Notes under the pieces: generated by a model | Database searches by the model: none | The model's input: the letters and a program-made list of their open reading frames with translations, nothing else | What the model was told of the DNA's origin: nothing | Source of the DNA: GWF2-33-9 sp964500435 | Lineage (GTDB): Bacteria; Bacteroidota; Ignavibacteria; Kapaibacteriales; UBA2268 | Direction: 5' to 3' | Assembly: GCA_964500435.1 (NCBI GenBank) | Contig: CAZCNL010000001.1 | Location: forward strand, 434,001 to 498,000 | DNA length: 64,000 nucleotides | Shown: positions 8,740-16,339 of the stretch, in pieces | Layout of the letters: each line of letters opens with the position of its first letter | Position numbering within the stretch: position 1 is the stretch's first letter | Program-made: the position numbers and the translations under genes

Positions 8740-9353
8740 AAATAATAATTCCTATTACTTTTATAATTTATTAAATATTTTATATCTGTATTTGATTGAA
8801 ATTTTTCACCATTATAAATAATTTCGCAATTATTCGCATCTGATAAACCACTTATTGAGCATTTAATTTCGCATTTATCCATTTCTTGTAAGAACCTGTT
8901 TTCCCAATAACTTATAAAATCTTTTACATAAATAGCTTTAACTTTTTTTGGTAAATTTGCATAAAGTGCTTTTTTCCTGCTAAAGTTCTCAATTTTTTCC
9001 TCTTTATGTTCAATTATCTGTAATAATCCATTTAATCCCTGTTGATGTCTTAAATATGCATAATAATCGTAATATTTTAAACCCTTGTTTTTAAATGTAT
9101 TTTCTAGCTCTTTTATGCCATTTATTGCACCTATGCAGGATTTATAGGGGTCATATCTATCATTTCCCTTAACACCACCATAACCATTTGACAACTGAAA
9201 AACCCCTTGATAACTTCCATTACTTGCTAAATTGTTAAATGTTCCACCTGTTTCAATACTGGCAAAAGCAAGCATAATACAAGGATTAACTCCCATATCA
9301 TTAGAAGCTTTAATAATTAATTCCTTAACCGTTTTTATTGGTAATTTTTCCAT
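8736..9353 (-). CDS. Lytic transglycosylase (SLT-like) endolysin
   Basis: A 205-residue goose-lysozyme/SLT-fold enzyme expected to cleave the glycan strands of peptidoglycan. The catalytic glutamate is E34 in FASIETGG, followed by the fold signature SYQGVFQLS and later AYLRHQQG. There is no signal peptide, so it needs a holin or is virion-borne. It sits between a CHAP protein and the u-spanin, completing a lysis set. The last 50 residues are outside the catalytic domain and end in NYYL, the same four residues that end two neighbouring proteins. Confidence 0.85.
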   Translation of the reverse strand: MEKLPIKTVKELIIKASNDMGVNPCIMLAFASIETGGTFNNLASNGSYQGVFQLSNGYGGVKGNDRYDPYKSCIGAINGIKELENTFKNKGLKYYDYYAYLRHQQGLNGLLQIIEHKEEKIENFSRKKALYANLPKKVKAIYVKDFISYWENRFLQEMDKCEIKCSISGLSDANNCEIIYNGEKFQSNTDIKYLINYKSNRNYYL

Positions 9354-9361
9354 AAAGAACT

Positions 9362-9952
9362 TTATAAATAATAATTATGTTTTATATTTAAATATTTAAT
9401 TAATTTATTATTTTCATTTGCATTTGAACTATTATTTCCCAAATGTATAAAATACACCCCTTCAGGGTAATTTTGGTTACCCTCAATTAAATCCGTTAAA
9501 TTATGTTTTACAATTGCAATTTTATTATTTGTATTACCTTCAATCGTCGTAATTGTGTTGTTTAAATAATCTACTTTGTAAACAATTCCGACATGACCGC
9601 AATTACTTGAATTACCTATTTTATGACAGTATGACGATGAATATTTTTTATAAAATATATCGCCCTCTTGTGGCTTTTTGTCAATTAAATAATTGTTTTC
9701 TTTTGCGGAATTAAACATTTGATTAGTTGAAGCAGTTAGGGCTATATTAATTTTGTCGGAATAATTATTATTATAAATTGCAATTACTGTAGAAACAAAT
9801 GAAGCACACCACGAATTCCCATCGTTATGCTTTACAAACTGCAACTCTCCGTTATTACATCTTATTACATTTTGTTTAATTTCTTTGCATTCATATTTTT
9901 CCCATTTATCTAATAAATCTAATGCAATTTGTATGATAATTTGATTTCTCAT
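9362..9952 (-). CDS. CHAP-domain peptidoglycan hydrolase
   Basis: A 196-residue protein in which residues about 40-170 form a CHAP/NlpC-P60-type amidase or endopeptidase: C49 in SWCASFV, H120 in CGHVGIVY and E138/N140 in IEGNTN. It would cut peptide stems or the amide linkage of murein. No signal peptide. Its ATG overlaps the end of the 82-residue protein by 1 base, and it precedes the transglycosylase by 8 bases. C-terminus is NYYL. Confidence 0.85.
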   Translation of the reverse strand: MRNQIIIQIALDLLDKWEKYECKEIKQNVIRCNNGELQFVKHNDGNSWCASFVSTVIAIYNNNYSDKINIALTASTNQMFNSAKENNYLIDKKPQEGDIFYKKYSSSYCHKIGNSSNCGHVGIVYKVDYLNNTITTIEGNTNNKIAIVKHNLTDLIEGNQNYPEGVYFIHLGNNSSNANENNKLIKYLNIKHNYYL

Positions 9953-10200
9953 TATATCCTTGTTTTAAAAATTAGATTTTTAGAAATATAGCCTACAATT
10001 TTTTTAGTATCCATAATGTTTTTAGGGTCAAAAACACTACCGCCGCCGCTATTATTTGGATTATAAGGGCTTGTTTCTCGTGCAAAATTATTTGGATTAA
10101 ATGTATTACCCTTAATATTTTGATTTCCACCGCCGCCACTATTTGCATTGCCCGTATTTGAGACACTCTCTATTTTCATATAATAATTATACTTGCTCAT
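9952..10200 (-). CDS. Small glycine/asparagine-rich protein
   Basis: An 82-residue protein, start taken at 10200 because the ATG overlaps the previous stop as TAATG with GGAAGT upstream. The middle is low-complexity G/N/S (two GGGG-type runs) and P/N-rich, probably disordered. No family recognised. Position between two CHAP proteins suggests a virion or lysis accessory. Confidence 0.6.
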   Translation of the reverse strand: MSKYNYYMKIESVSNTGNANSGGGGNQNIKGNTFNPNNFARETSPYNPNNSGGGSVFDPKNIMDTKKIVGYISKNLIFKTRI

Positions 10201-10706
10201 TACACTTCCCAAAATCTTATAATTCTAAAATAATTATATGGCTCGATTTTTGCCTTTTTTATAAATACTCCTTGCTTGTTTTTATAGCTTGTATTTCCTT
10301 GAATTGTCATTCCTCCGTTATATTTCCAATTTTCAATTGAAATACCAGCGTGTCCAAAAATACTTGTGCCTTTTTGCCAAATTATTACATAACCTTTTTT
10401 AACTTTTGCTTTTTTCAACAAAACATCAATTGCAGGAATTAATTTTTTCCCTTTGAATTTTGTTGCTAAACCAGTTTTTTGGTAATTATAACCAGTTTTA
10501 TTTAAGCAATAACAAACAAATGCTATACAATAGGGTGAACCAAGTTTGTTGCCCACATATTTATTTGCACTATCAGCAATTGCTGACCTATTAGACTTTA
10601 TTTCAATTGTCCCGTTATATTTTATAGCATAATCAATTAATGTATTACCGTAGGCTGTAAAATATAAGAGAACCAGAAATAATGCCGCTACTAATAATAA
10701 TCGCAT
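10200..10706 (-). CDS. Membrane-anchored CHAP-like hydrolase
   Basis: A protein of about 168 residues with an N-terminal hydrophobic segment (residues 2-17, LLLVAALFLVLLYF) and a CHAP-like domain: C60 in SPYCIAFV, H119 in FGHAGISI and N138 in QGNTS. It is a second, divergent copy of the murein peptidase type at 9362. I prefer the ATG at 10706 since it gives a normal signal/anchor; ATGs at 10727 and 10757 are in frame but lengthen the overlap with the upstream gene. Even so the two genes overlap by 62 bases. It could be a signal-arrest-release-like endolysin or a virion enzyme. Confidence 0.7.
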   Translation of the reverse strand: MRLLLVAALFLVLLYFTAYGNTLIDYAIKYNGTIEIKSNRSAIADSANKYVGNKLGSPYCIAFVCYCLNKTGYNYQKTGLATKFKGKKLIPAIDVLLKKAKVKKGYVIIWQKGTSIFGHAGISIENWKYNGGMTIQGNTSYKNKQGVFIKKAKIEPYNYFRIIRFWEV

Positions 10707-10935
10707 AAATAAGTAATGTAACCGCATAAGCCATATTTCTATTTTTAATAATTTCATCAAAAGTATTTACTTCCCCTAAAATTTTATCATCTGCTAACGA
10801 GAATAAAAGTAAGCCTAATATCGAATAAACGAAAGAGCCAATAATTGCTACAAAACTTGCAAAATAATAATATAATAATAGAAATGCTGTTATTATACTA
10901 ATTGAATAAAATATCAATTTTTTGTAATTATACAT
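10645..10935 (-). CDS. Multi-TM protein, holin candidate
   Basis: A 96-residue protein with three hydrophobic segments at about 8-25, 28-46 and 70-94 and a short charged loop in the middle. Size, topology and location immediately upstream of murein hydrolases match class I holins, but I recognise no family motif. Its 3' end overlaps the next gene by 62 bases or more, in a different frame. Confidence 0.5.
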   Translation of the reverse strand: MYNYKKLIFYSISIITAFLLLYYYFASFVAIIGSFVYSILGLLLFSLADDKILGEVNTFDEIIKNRNMAYAVTLLIYAIIISSGIISGSLIFYSLR

Positions 10936-10956
10936 TTTAATCTCCCTACTTATTTT

Positions 10957-11280
10957 TTACAAAGAAAAATATCCTTGCTTTTTGCCTTTTGTCTTAAAAG
11001 TTGTTGCTTTTGTTACCTTTGCTTTTGTTACTTTTGGTGTTTTTGCTTTTGCTATTTTTGGTGTTTTTGCTTTTGCTATTTTTGGTGTTTTTGCCTTTGT
11101 TGAATGTGGTAATGATGTCGTTTTAATTTTAATTGTTGTTTGTCCTACTTTATTTAAATTTGCTTTTGTAATTCTATGCAAATAAGCATAAGCATTTAAA
11201 ATATGCGAAAATGTCATTTCTTTATAACCAGTAGCACTAATTGTAATTACTCTTTGTTTGCCCTTTAATGATGTTCCCAT
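10957..11280 (-). CDS. Histone H1-like basic-tail protein
   Basis: A 107-residue protein. Residues 1-60 are an ordinary, probably folded domain; residues about 62-100 are a K/A/T/P tail made of repeats of the type AKTPKI (three near-perfect copies), like the C-terminal tail of histone H1 or bacterial H1-like DNA-condensing proteins. Such a tail would bind nucleic acid non-specifically. In a provirus without recognised packaging genes it may condense the genome in the virion; this is inference. AT-content and ribosome site (AAGGGGAATAAGT) match neighbours. Confidence 0.65.
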   Translation of the reverse strand: MGTSLKGKQRVITISATGYKEMTFSHILNAYAYLHRITKANLNKVGQTTIKIKTTSLPHSTKAKTPKIAKAKTPKIAKAKTPKVTKAKVTKATTFKTKGKKQGYFSL

Positions 11281-11294
11281 TACTTATTCCCCTT

Positions 11295-11594
11295 TTATAA
11301 ATAATAATTTCTTTGAATTTGAAAATCAAATGTTAAATCATTATACGGATTACTTGTATTGTTCGTATTGTCCGTATTGTCCGTATTGTTAGTTGGTGTT
11401 ACGTCTTGCGAGTTTGCATCTATTTCTGCGTTTGCCAAAAAATCACTCAAATATTTTCGATAATTTTTGGGTTCTTTTTTACCAGCAAGTTTATATTCGT
11501 ATAGACCAGTATCCCACAATCTTCTATACATTGCTTTACATCTCTTCGATTGCGGTTTCAACTTACATTTTAATTCGTCGTTTAAAGTATACAT
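11295..11594 (-). CDS. Small protein with D-N-T repeats and NYYL terminus
   Basis: A 99-residue protein. The N-terminal 50 residues are basic and tyrosine-rich (MYRRLWDTGLYEYKLAGKK); residues 66-80 are a low-complexity NNTDNTDNTNNT tract from 9-bp DNA repeats at about 11361-11393. The end, QRNYYL, repeats the last residues of the two enzymes at 8736 and 9362. No family recognised; likely a structural component. Confidence 0.6.
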   Translation of the reverse strand: MYTLNDELKCKLKPQSKRCKAMYRRLWDTGLYEYKLAGKKEPKNYRKYLSDFLANAEIDANSQDVTPTNNTDNTDNTNNTSNPYNDLTFDFQIQRNYYL

Positions 11595-11612
11595 TTTTTT
11601 TACCTTTATTTT

Positions 11613-11798
11613 TTAAACATAATATTTTAAATAAATTTTCTTTTTAAAACATTTTCCATCAGCAGCAAATATACCGTTTTCGTCAGAATTTATATAGACC
11701 TCTCCATCAAATAATTTTTCCATTTCATTTAGCCAATTTTTGCTATACTTTAATATTATTTTTTCCCTTTCTTTTAAAAAACGTGAATAATAAATCAT
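11613..11798 (-). CDS. Small hypothetical protein
   Basis: A 61-residue, K/E/Y-rich protein with no recognised domain and no membrane segment. It is in line with the leftward train. The following 112 bases (11799-11910) hold only a doubtful 18-codon frame. Confidence 0.45.
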   Translation of the reverse strand: MIYYSRFLKEREKIILKYSKNWLNEMEKLFDGEVYINSDENGIFAADGKCFKKKIYLKYYV

Positions 11799-11910
11799 TT
11801 ATAAACCTTTTTTATTATTTCTATTGATAGTTTAATACCTTTTTTTAAAAAAGTCTTTACTATCAGCCTCTATTTGCGTAATTCTGTAAATGCTCATCAG
11901 TTCTTTATTT

Positions 11911-12189
11911 TCAGTCTTTTATAAACATTTTATCAATTTTCTGCTCCAATTTGTCAATTTTCTTTATAATATCCTCTTTAAACTCTTTAATATTTTCCTT
12001 AATCTCCTTTTTATAGTCATTTAAATTTTGTTCCATTGTGCTAATTTTGAAATCGTGAACTTCGCATAATTGATTTGATTTATTATCTTCTTTATTCATT
12101 ATTTTATTAATTATTTGCCTAACTAAATAGAATAATACTGAACCAAATGCAGTAAATATTAAAATTAATATCCATTCGGGAACATACAT
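11911..12189 (-). CDS. N-anchored coiled-coil membrane protein
   Basis: A 92-residue protein. Start set at 12189, where ATG overlaps the previous stop as TAATG. Residues 4-24 form one transmembrane helix and residues about 45-90 a long E/K/I coiled coil. It resembles small phage lysis or virion-membrane accessory proteins in layout, but not a family I can name. Confidence 0.55.
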   Translation of the reverse strand: MYVPEWILILIFTAFGSVLFYLVRQIINKIMNKEDNKSNQLCEVHDFKISTMEQNLNDYKKEIKENIKEFKEDIIKKIDKLEQKIDKMFIKD

Positions 12190-12485
12190 TAAGCATCTAC
12201 CCAAGTATTAAACATATCATTTTTTAACAAATTATAGCCCTGTGTAATTACTGAATTTTTGATATTATCGGCAAAAGTGCTACTTGTTAATACATTTGAT
12301 ATTTCACTTGAAGCATATTGACCCGTTTTAAATATTTCATAGGGCGACAAACCACTTTCAAAGCGTTGCCGTTGCTCTAAATTTGCAAAGATATAATAAT
12401 CGTAATGATGATTGTTGTTAACTAAATCAAAATGAACTCCAATTATTTTTAAATACTCTCCTGTTTCATTATTTTTTAATGCCAT
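12189..12485 (-). CDS. Hypothetical protein of the fibre cluster
   Basis: A 98-residue soluble protein downstream of the fibre genes. AAAGGTGC lies before its ATG. No domain recognised. Location suggests a fibre-associated or chaperone role, which is only inference. Confidence 0.55.
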   Translation of the reverse strand: MALKNNETGEYLKIIGVHFDLVNNNHHYDYYIFANLEQRQRFESGLSPYEIFKTGQYASSEISNVLTSSTFADNIKNSVITQGYNLLKNDMFNTWVDA

Positions 12486-12497
12486 TTTGCACCTTTA

Positions 12498-12569
12498 TTA
12501 TTTATATTTTTTTGCTTTTGTTGAATAAATTCCCCTTAAACAACTTTCAACTGATTGATAAACTTTCAT
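12498..12569 (-). CDS. 23-residue mini-ORF with strong ribosome site
   Basis: A 23-codon frame (starts MKVYQSVESC, ends KAKKYK) filling the gap between two genes. CAAGGAG stands about 8 bases before the ATG, as good as any ribosome site in the element, and the frame ends 12 bases before the next start. It may be a real micro-protein or a translation-coupling leader. Confidence 0.4.
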   Translation of the reverse strand: MKVYQSVESCLRGIYSTKAKKYK

Positions 12570-12573
12570 TTTA

Positions 12574-13905
12574 TTAACTCCTTGTTTCTGTTGCACGAAT
12601 ATTTGCTGAAAATCTATATGTGTTATTTCCTGCTCCCAGTCCTGTTTTTATTTGTATTTCAAGTGTATTGTTTGTAGTGTTCGCAATTACTTGCACGTCG
12701 ATTAAATCTAAGTCGCCGTCGGGGTCTTGTCCTAACAATGTTTTTGTAGGTGTTCCCAAAAATCGAGTTCCGCCTAAACTGCTTCTTGCTATTGCTCCTT
12801 CAATTTTCCAAGCTTTACCTTTACCAACGGGGTCAACTGATGTAGCAATTCTAATGCAATTAATTTGTAAAATAAAATTATAAATACTATCATTTAATAA
12901 TACCAATCTTGCCGATGAGCCGTCAATATACATTTCCCGCCAAGCGTCCGTCGAATTTGTAAAAGTGCTTTCAGTATATTTTTGGTCTATTAATTGAGCC
13001 TTGTTTGTTGTAGATGTTGATGCTGTCGAAACTATTTCTCTATTTCTTTCTGCTTTGGTATATGAACCGATACTAAAAGAATAATCTTTAATATTTGTAT
13101 TTGCATAATAACCAGTTGCAATGGAATCACTACCAGATGCAATGGAATCACTACCAGATGCAATAGCAGAATTACCAGTTGCAGTGGCAGAACGACCAGT
13201 TGCAGTGGCATTATAACCAGTTGCAGTGGCAGAACTACCAATTGCAGTGGCAGAACTACCAATTGCAGTGGCATTATAACCAGTTGCAGTGGCAAAAGTA
13301 TTGGATGCAGTGGCATTATAACCAGTTGCAGTGGCATTATAACCAGTTGCAGTGGCATTATAACCAGTTGCAGTGGCAGAACTACCAATTGCAGTGGCAT
13401 TATAACCAGTTGCAGTGGTATAAATAGTAGATACTTTACTTTTTATCCCATTGCCGATTTCTTCAATATACCAAGTTGTCCCATTATAGCGATAAATTTT
13501 CAAATCATTTGTGCATACATAATCTATTAAAGTAGCACCATCGTAAACATTTAAATAATACGTTGTATTATTTGTAACTGATATTACAAATTTTTTATTA
13601 GTTGCTACCCCTGTCGTTGGCAAATATAAATTATAAGTTCCGTTTAATGTATAAATTTGGTAATCTACATCTGTTGGTAATAGTGTTTTATTAGCTGAAA
13701 TAGTTTCGTAATTTACATTATCGCCCGTCGCTCCGCCAATTATTTCAAAACTATTTGTCGCAATTGCTTTTGCAATTTTATTTTCACTCCCCGCACCCGT
13801 TAATACATAAATTTCACCTGCTAATAATTCGTTATTATTTGCCTTTGTTTGCAATGTGTCAAGCGTAGTTCTAATATTTTGTATTCTTTGATTAGCTGTT
13901 GCCAT
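12574..13905 (-). CDS. Receptor-binding fibre with YadA-like repeat stalk
   Basis: A 443-residue protein in three parts. Residues 1-60 resemble the N-terminal attachment segment of the adjacent fibre (MATANQRIQ versus MANSNQRVQ). Residues about 160-285 are heptad-type repeats of the ATGYNAT, AIGSSAT and ASGSDSI type, the signature of the YadA head left-handed beta-roll that trimerises in adhesins. The last 150 residues resemble C-terminal fibre domains of phages (WKIEGAIARS, then VIANTTNNTLEIQI). It should bind the host surface. Start ATG at 13905 opens directly on the conserved N-terminal segment. Confidence 0.82.
   Translation of the reverse strand: MATANQRIQNIRTTLDTLQTKANNNELLAGEIYVLTGAGSENKIAKAIATNSFEIIGGATGDNVNYETISANKTLLPTDVDYQIYTLNGTYNLYLPTTGVATNKKFVISVTNNTTYYLNVYDGATLIDYVCTNDLKIYRYNGTTWYIEEIGNGIKSKVSTIYTTATGYNATAIGSSATATGYNATATGYNATATGYNATASNTFATATGYNATAIGSSATAIGSSATATGYNATATGRSATATGNSAIASGSDSIASGSDSIATGYYANTNIKDYSFSIGSYTKAERNREIVSTASTSTTNKAQLIDQKYTESTFTNSTDAWREMYIDGSSARLVLLNDSIYNFILQINCIRIATSVDPVGKGKAWKIEGAIARSSLGGTRFLGTPTKTLLGQDPDGDLDLIDVQVIANTTNNTLEIQIKTGLGAGNNTYRFSANIRATETRS
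13090..13425. repeat. 21-bp tandem repeats encoding the fibre stalk
   Basis: About 15 units of 21 bases, such as ACCAGTTGCAGTGGCATTAT with small variants, run through the fibre gene. Because the unit is a multiple of three, gain or loss of units keeps the frame and would change stalk length. The repeats also create long spurious frames in other phases. Confidence 0.85.
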
Positions 13906-13914
13906 ATAGCAATT

Positions 13915-14499
13915 TTACCAAGTTCCACAATCAATTATAGTTGACCAATCAAACGAACCATCACCTTTTGACATCAACAAATTTCCGCTATTTCCATTTG
14001 CCATAGGTGTATGAGAAGTGTCCCCTGCTAATTGTTCTGCATAAATAGCTCCATTTTTAATATCAAAAGTAACTTTTCCGTCTGGAACTCTCAATGTAGT
14101 ATATATTGCTTCAATATGATTTGTAGCGGTATTATCAATAATATCGCTTAAATAACCTGCTGTTTTGCCAGATGCTGTTGCAACTTTTTCGTCTGAGCTT
14201 GCGGGAGGTATATTCAATGCCGTTTTTAAATCTACAATTTTTATATTTTTTTCTTGTTGCCCTGTTTCTGAGACATCTGTAAGCATTAATAAGTCGTTAT
14301 TTAAATCAACGCTTGGAGCTGTAATATTTGTTAAATCGGCAACTGGTGGCGTTATTGGTGATAACGAACCACTTGCGTTACCTGTATATAAGTTTAAACT
14401 ATCCGTAGTTAAGTGTAATTCGCCGTTTAAAGTGCCAGTTGTTGGCTTTGTTGATTTTGTTCCTCTTTTAATTTGAACTCTTTGATTTGAATTTGCCAT
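13915..14499 (-). CDS. Phage fibre-type protein
   Basis: A 194-residue protein whose first 50 residues (VQIKRGTKSTKPTTGTLNGE then LHLTTDSLNLYTG) match the widespread N-terminal module of phage tail-fibre and tropism-determinant proteins. The C-terminal half ends in a short glycine/serine segment and IDCGTW, the same six residues that end the next small protein. Only 9 bases separate it from the YadA-like fibre gene, so they are co-expressed. It may be the adaptor or a second host-binding protein. Confidence 0.72.
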   Translation of the reverse strand: MANSNQRVQIKRGTKSTKPTTGTLNGELHLTTDSLNLYTGNASGSLSPITPPVADLTNITAPSVDLNNDLLMLTDVSETGQQEKNIKIVDLKTALNIPPASSDEKVATASGKTAGYLSDIIDNTATNHIEAIYTTLRVPDGKVTFDIKNGAIYAEQLAGDTSHTPMANGNSGNLLMSKGDGSFDWSTIIDCGTW

Positions 14500-14535
14500 A
14501 ATTTGTTACCTTTTTATTTATTTAACATTTTTATT

Positions 14536-14742
14536 TTACCAAGTTCCGCAATCAATATTGCCAACCAATAAATCTAATTTATCAGTTGAATTGTTGATTA
14601 TAATTGAATTATCGCTATTATATATTTTATCAATCAAATAACTGCTCTGCGGGTCATTTGCCGTAGCTTTCACATAAATATCATTGCTTTGTTGTGCTGA
14701 TAAATATATTTGCTCAATTATAACAGGTGAATATCTAATCAT
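14536..14742 (-). CDS. Small fibre-cluster protein ending in IDCGTW
   Basis: A 68-residue protein with beta-prone sequence and the same C-terminal six residues as the 194-residue fibre. Its ATG overlaps the previous stop by 4 bases. No domain recognised; fibre-associated by context. Confidence 0.6.
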   Translation of the reverse strand: MIRYSPVIIEQIYLSAQQSNDIYVKATANDPQSSYLIDKIYNSDNSIIINNSTDKLDLLVGNIDCGTW

Positions 14743-15029
14743 ATTCTAATATTGTTTTTCAAATAATTTATTGCAATATTTAAAATATTTTTATTGCTTT
14801 TTCTGTAATTAATTACGTTGAGTAATTTTATAATCTCTTTGTCTGCTGTTAATTCTCTTTCGGATAAAACAATTTCCTTCTTAAAAGGAATTAACATTTT
14901 AAAATCATTTACTATATTAAATATCTCGTTATAATCTTTTTCAGTTAGTTTTGTGAAATCTATTTTTTTTAATTGCTCATACAATTCATTAGGCATATCA
15001 TTGCAAATTTTTCCTCTTATTATTTCCAT
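14739..15029 (-). CDS. Hypothetical helical protein
   Basis: A 96-residue helical, K/N/I/E-rich soluble protein with no family I recognise. The ribosome site GGAGCATAAA lies in the last codons of the 44-residue gene upstream, so translation is probably coupled. Confidence 0.55.
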   Translation of the reverse strand: MEIIRGKICNDMPNELYEQLKKIDFTKLTEKDYNEIFNIVNDFKMLIPFKKEIVLSERELTADKEIIKLLNVINYRKSNKNILNIAINYLKNNIRI

Positions 15030-15030
15030 T

Positions 15031-15165
15031 TTATGCTCCTTCGTTAATAGTTTTTGGATACATTCTATAAATATTATCCCATAAAATTGCAGGAAATCTC
15101 GTCTTTCTCAATTTCCTGTAAATTGCTTTTGCAATTGAGTTTGTTATATCATTGGGATATGTCAT
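15031..15165 (-). CDS. 44-residue basic protein
   Basis: A 44-codon frame (MTYPNDITNSIAKAI... ending TINEGA) with ribosome site GGAGTTAATT before the ATG; it overlaps the preceding gene by 17 bases and supplies the next gene's ribosome site. Balanced composition with R, K, W and P argues against a random AT-rich frame. Function unknown. Confidence 0.6.
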   Translation of the reverse strand: MTYPNDITNSIAKAIYRKLRKTRFPAILWDNIYRMYPKTINEGA

Positions 15166-15988
15166 AATTAACTCCGTTGTTTTGTTTTGAAATATCATTT
15201 TCATTAACTATTGGAATATTCGGAATAATATTTGCAGGATTTACGTATTTTTGATTTGCATTTGCATTATTGCTTCCATTTGAATTTTTATTTATAAATT
15301 TGTCAATTAAAATAGGTGCAACTTTATCCACTAAATTTGCTATAATTGACGTTGTGTTGTTATCATTCAAAGTTTGTTGATATTTGCTTAATTCCTTTTC
15401 GGTCTGCTTTTCAATTTCTAATTCTTTCTCTTTAATAAATTGATTTTTCCAAATTTCATTGTCTAATTTAACTTTTAACTCAAAATTTTCAATCTTCAAT
15501 CTATTAATTTCGTCTAAATAATTTCTATTTAGTTCGTTTGCTTTGTCTAACATTGATTTTATTGTCTCATTTTCAAATTTTTGAATTTCGGTTACTTTGC
15601 TGAAATAGTCCTGTTTATTTTTTGCAACTAAAATTTTTTCATTTTCCTGTTGCTCGAATAATCCATCATTTAAAGCAATATCGTTGTCAAAATTAGCGTC
15701 CCGAATTGTAGGTGCTATTTGCTTATAAACAATGGGGTCATCTTCGCCATCAATTACTTCTTTGACTATATAAAGACGCCCCCCTTCAAAAGCATCATAA
15801 ACATTAATAAAATCTCTGTGAGTTTCTACTCCATATTTATCTTTAATTACTTTTCCAAGTGCTGATACGATTGGGTCTTTTGCACCTTTTTTATAATAGG
15901 CATAAAAGACATTATCCATAATTTCGTTATTAATTTGGACATTTTCATTTGTTATAAAGATTGTTTCTGGTTTTTCCTCTTCTCTCAT
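15149..15988 (-). CDS. Coiled-coil structural candidate
   Basis: A 279-residue protein with a mixed N-terminal domain (1-125), a long coiled coil (about 125-200, rich in E, K, L, N) and a low-complexity S/N-rich C-terminal tail (about 232-279). Ribosome site GGAGC before the ATG. It lies between virion candidates and fibres and could be a scaffold or connector. No family recognised. Confidence 0.55.
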   Translation of the reverse strand: MREEEKPETIFITNENVQINNEIMDNVFYAYYKKGAKDPIVSALGKVIKDKYGVETHRDFINVYDAFEGGRLYIVKEVIDGEDDPIVYKQIAPTIRDANFDNDIALNDGLFEQQENEKILVAKNKQDYFSKVTEIQKFENETIKSMLDKANELNRNYLDEINRLKIENFELKVKLDNEIWKNQFIKEKELEIEKQTEKELSKYQQTLNDNNTTSIIANLVDKVAPILIDKFINKNSNGSNNANANQKYVNPANIIPNIPIVNENDISKQNNGVNYDISQ

Positions 15989-16007
15989 ATTTGCTCCATT
16001 AATTTTA

Positions 16008-16322
16008 TTATACTACATTTTGAATAGAATAACCTGTAAATTCTGGTAATGTTAACAAATATTCATAAAACATTCTTCTCATATTGTAATATAAATTATT
16101 TGTTGTTACATTGTAATTAGTTGCAATTACAGACAATTTATCATTATAATAAATTTGTTTATTTTTAATTACGTCCCAAGCGGTTGGGTTGGTATAAGTT
16201 GTTAAATCTTTTGCCTGATATAAATCAAGCACAATATAAGTATCATAAATGTAAAAAGCATTTAAATATGCAATTTCATTTGTTGTATTCAATAAATACA
16301 TATCATTTGATGGTATATTCAT
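16008..16322 (-). CDS. Hypothetical virion-cluster protein
   Basis: A 104-residue tyrosine- and asparagine-rich protein with AAGGAGAT before its ATG. No membrane helix or known motif. Probably a minor structural protein given its position between two longer virion candidates. Confidence 0.5.
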   Translation of the reverse strand: MNIPSNDMYLLNTTNEIAYLNAFYIYDTYIVLDLYQAKDLTTYTNPTAWDVIKNKQIYYNDKLSVIATNYNVTTNNLYYNMRRMFYEYLLTLPEFTGYSIQNVV

Positions 16323-16339
16323 TTTATCTCCTTCTTATT

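Noticed and set aside
11841..11897. An 18-codon minus-strand frame between two small genes.
   Set aside because: No good ribosome site and too short to separate from chance.
13032..13427. Long open frames in other phases across the fibre repeat (minus 13032-13400 and plus 13179-13427).
   Set aside because: They exist only because the 21-bp repeat is free of stops in several frames; they give monotonous Q/L/W or P/L/V repeats.
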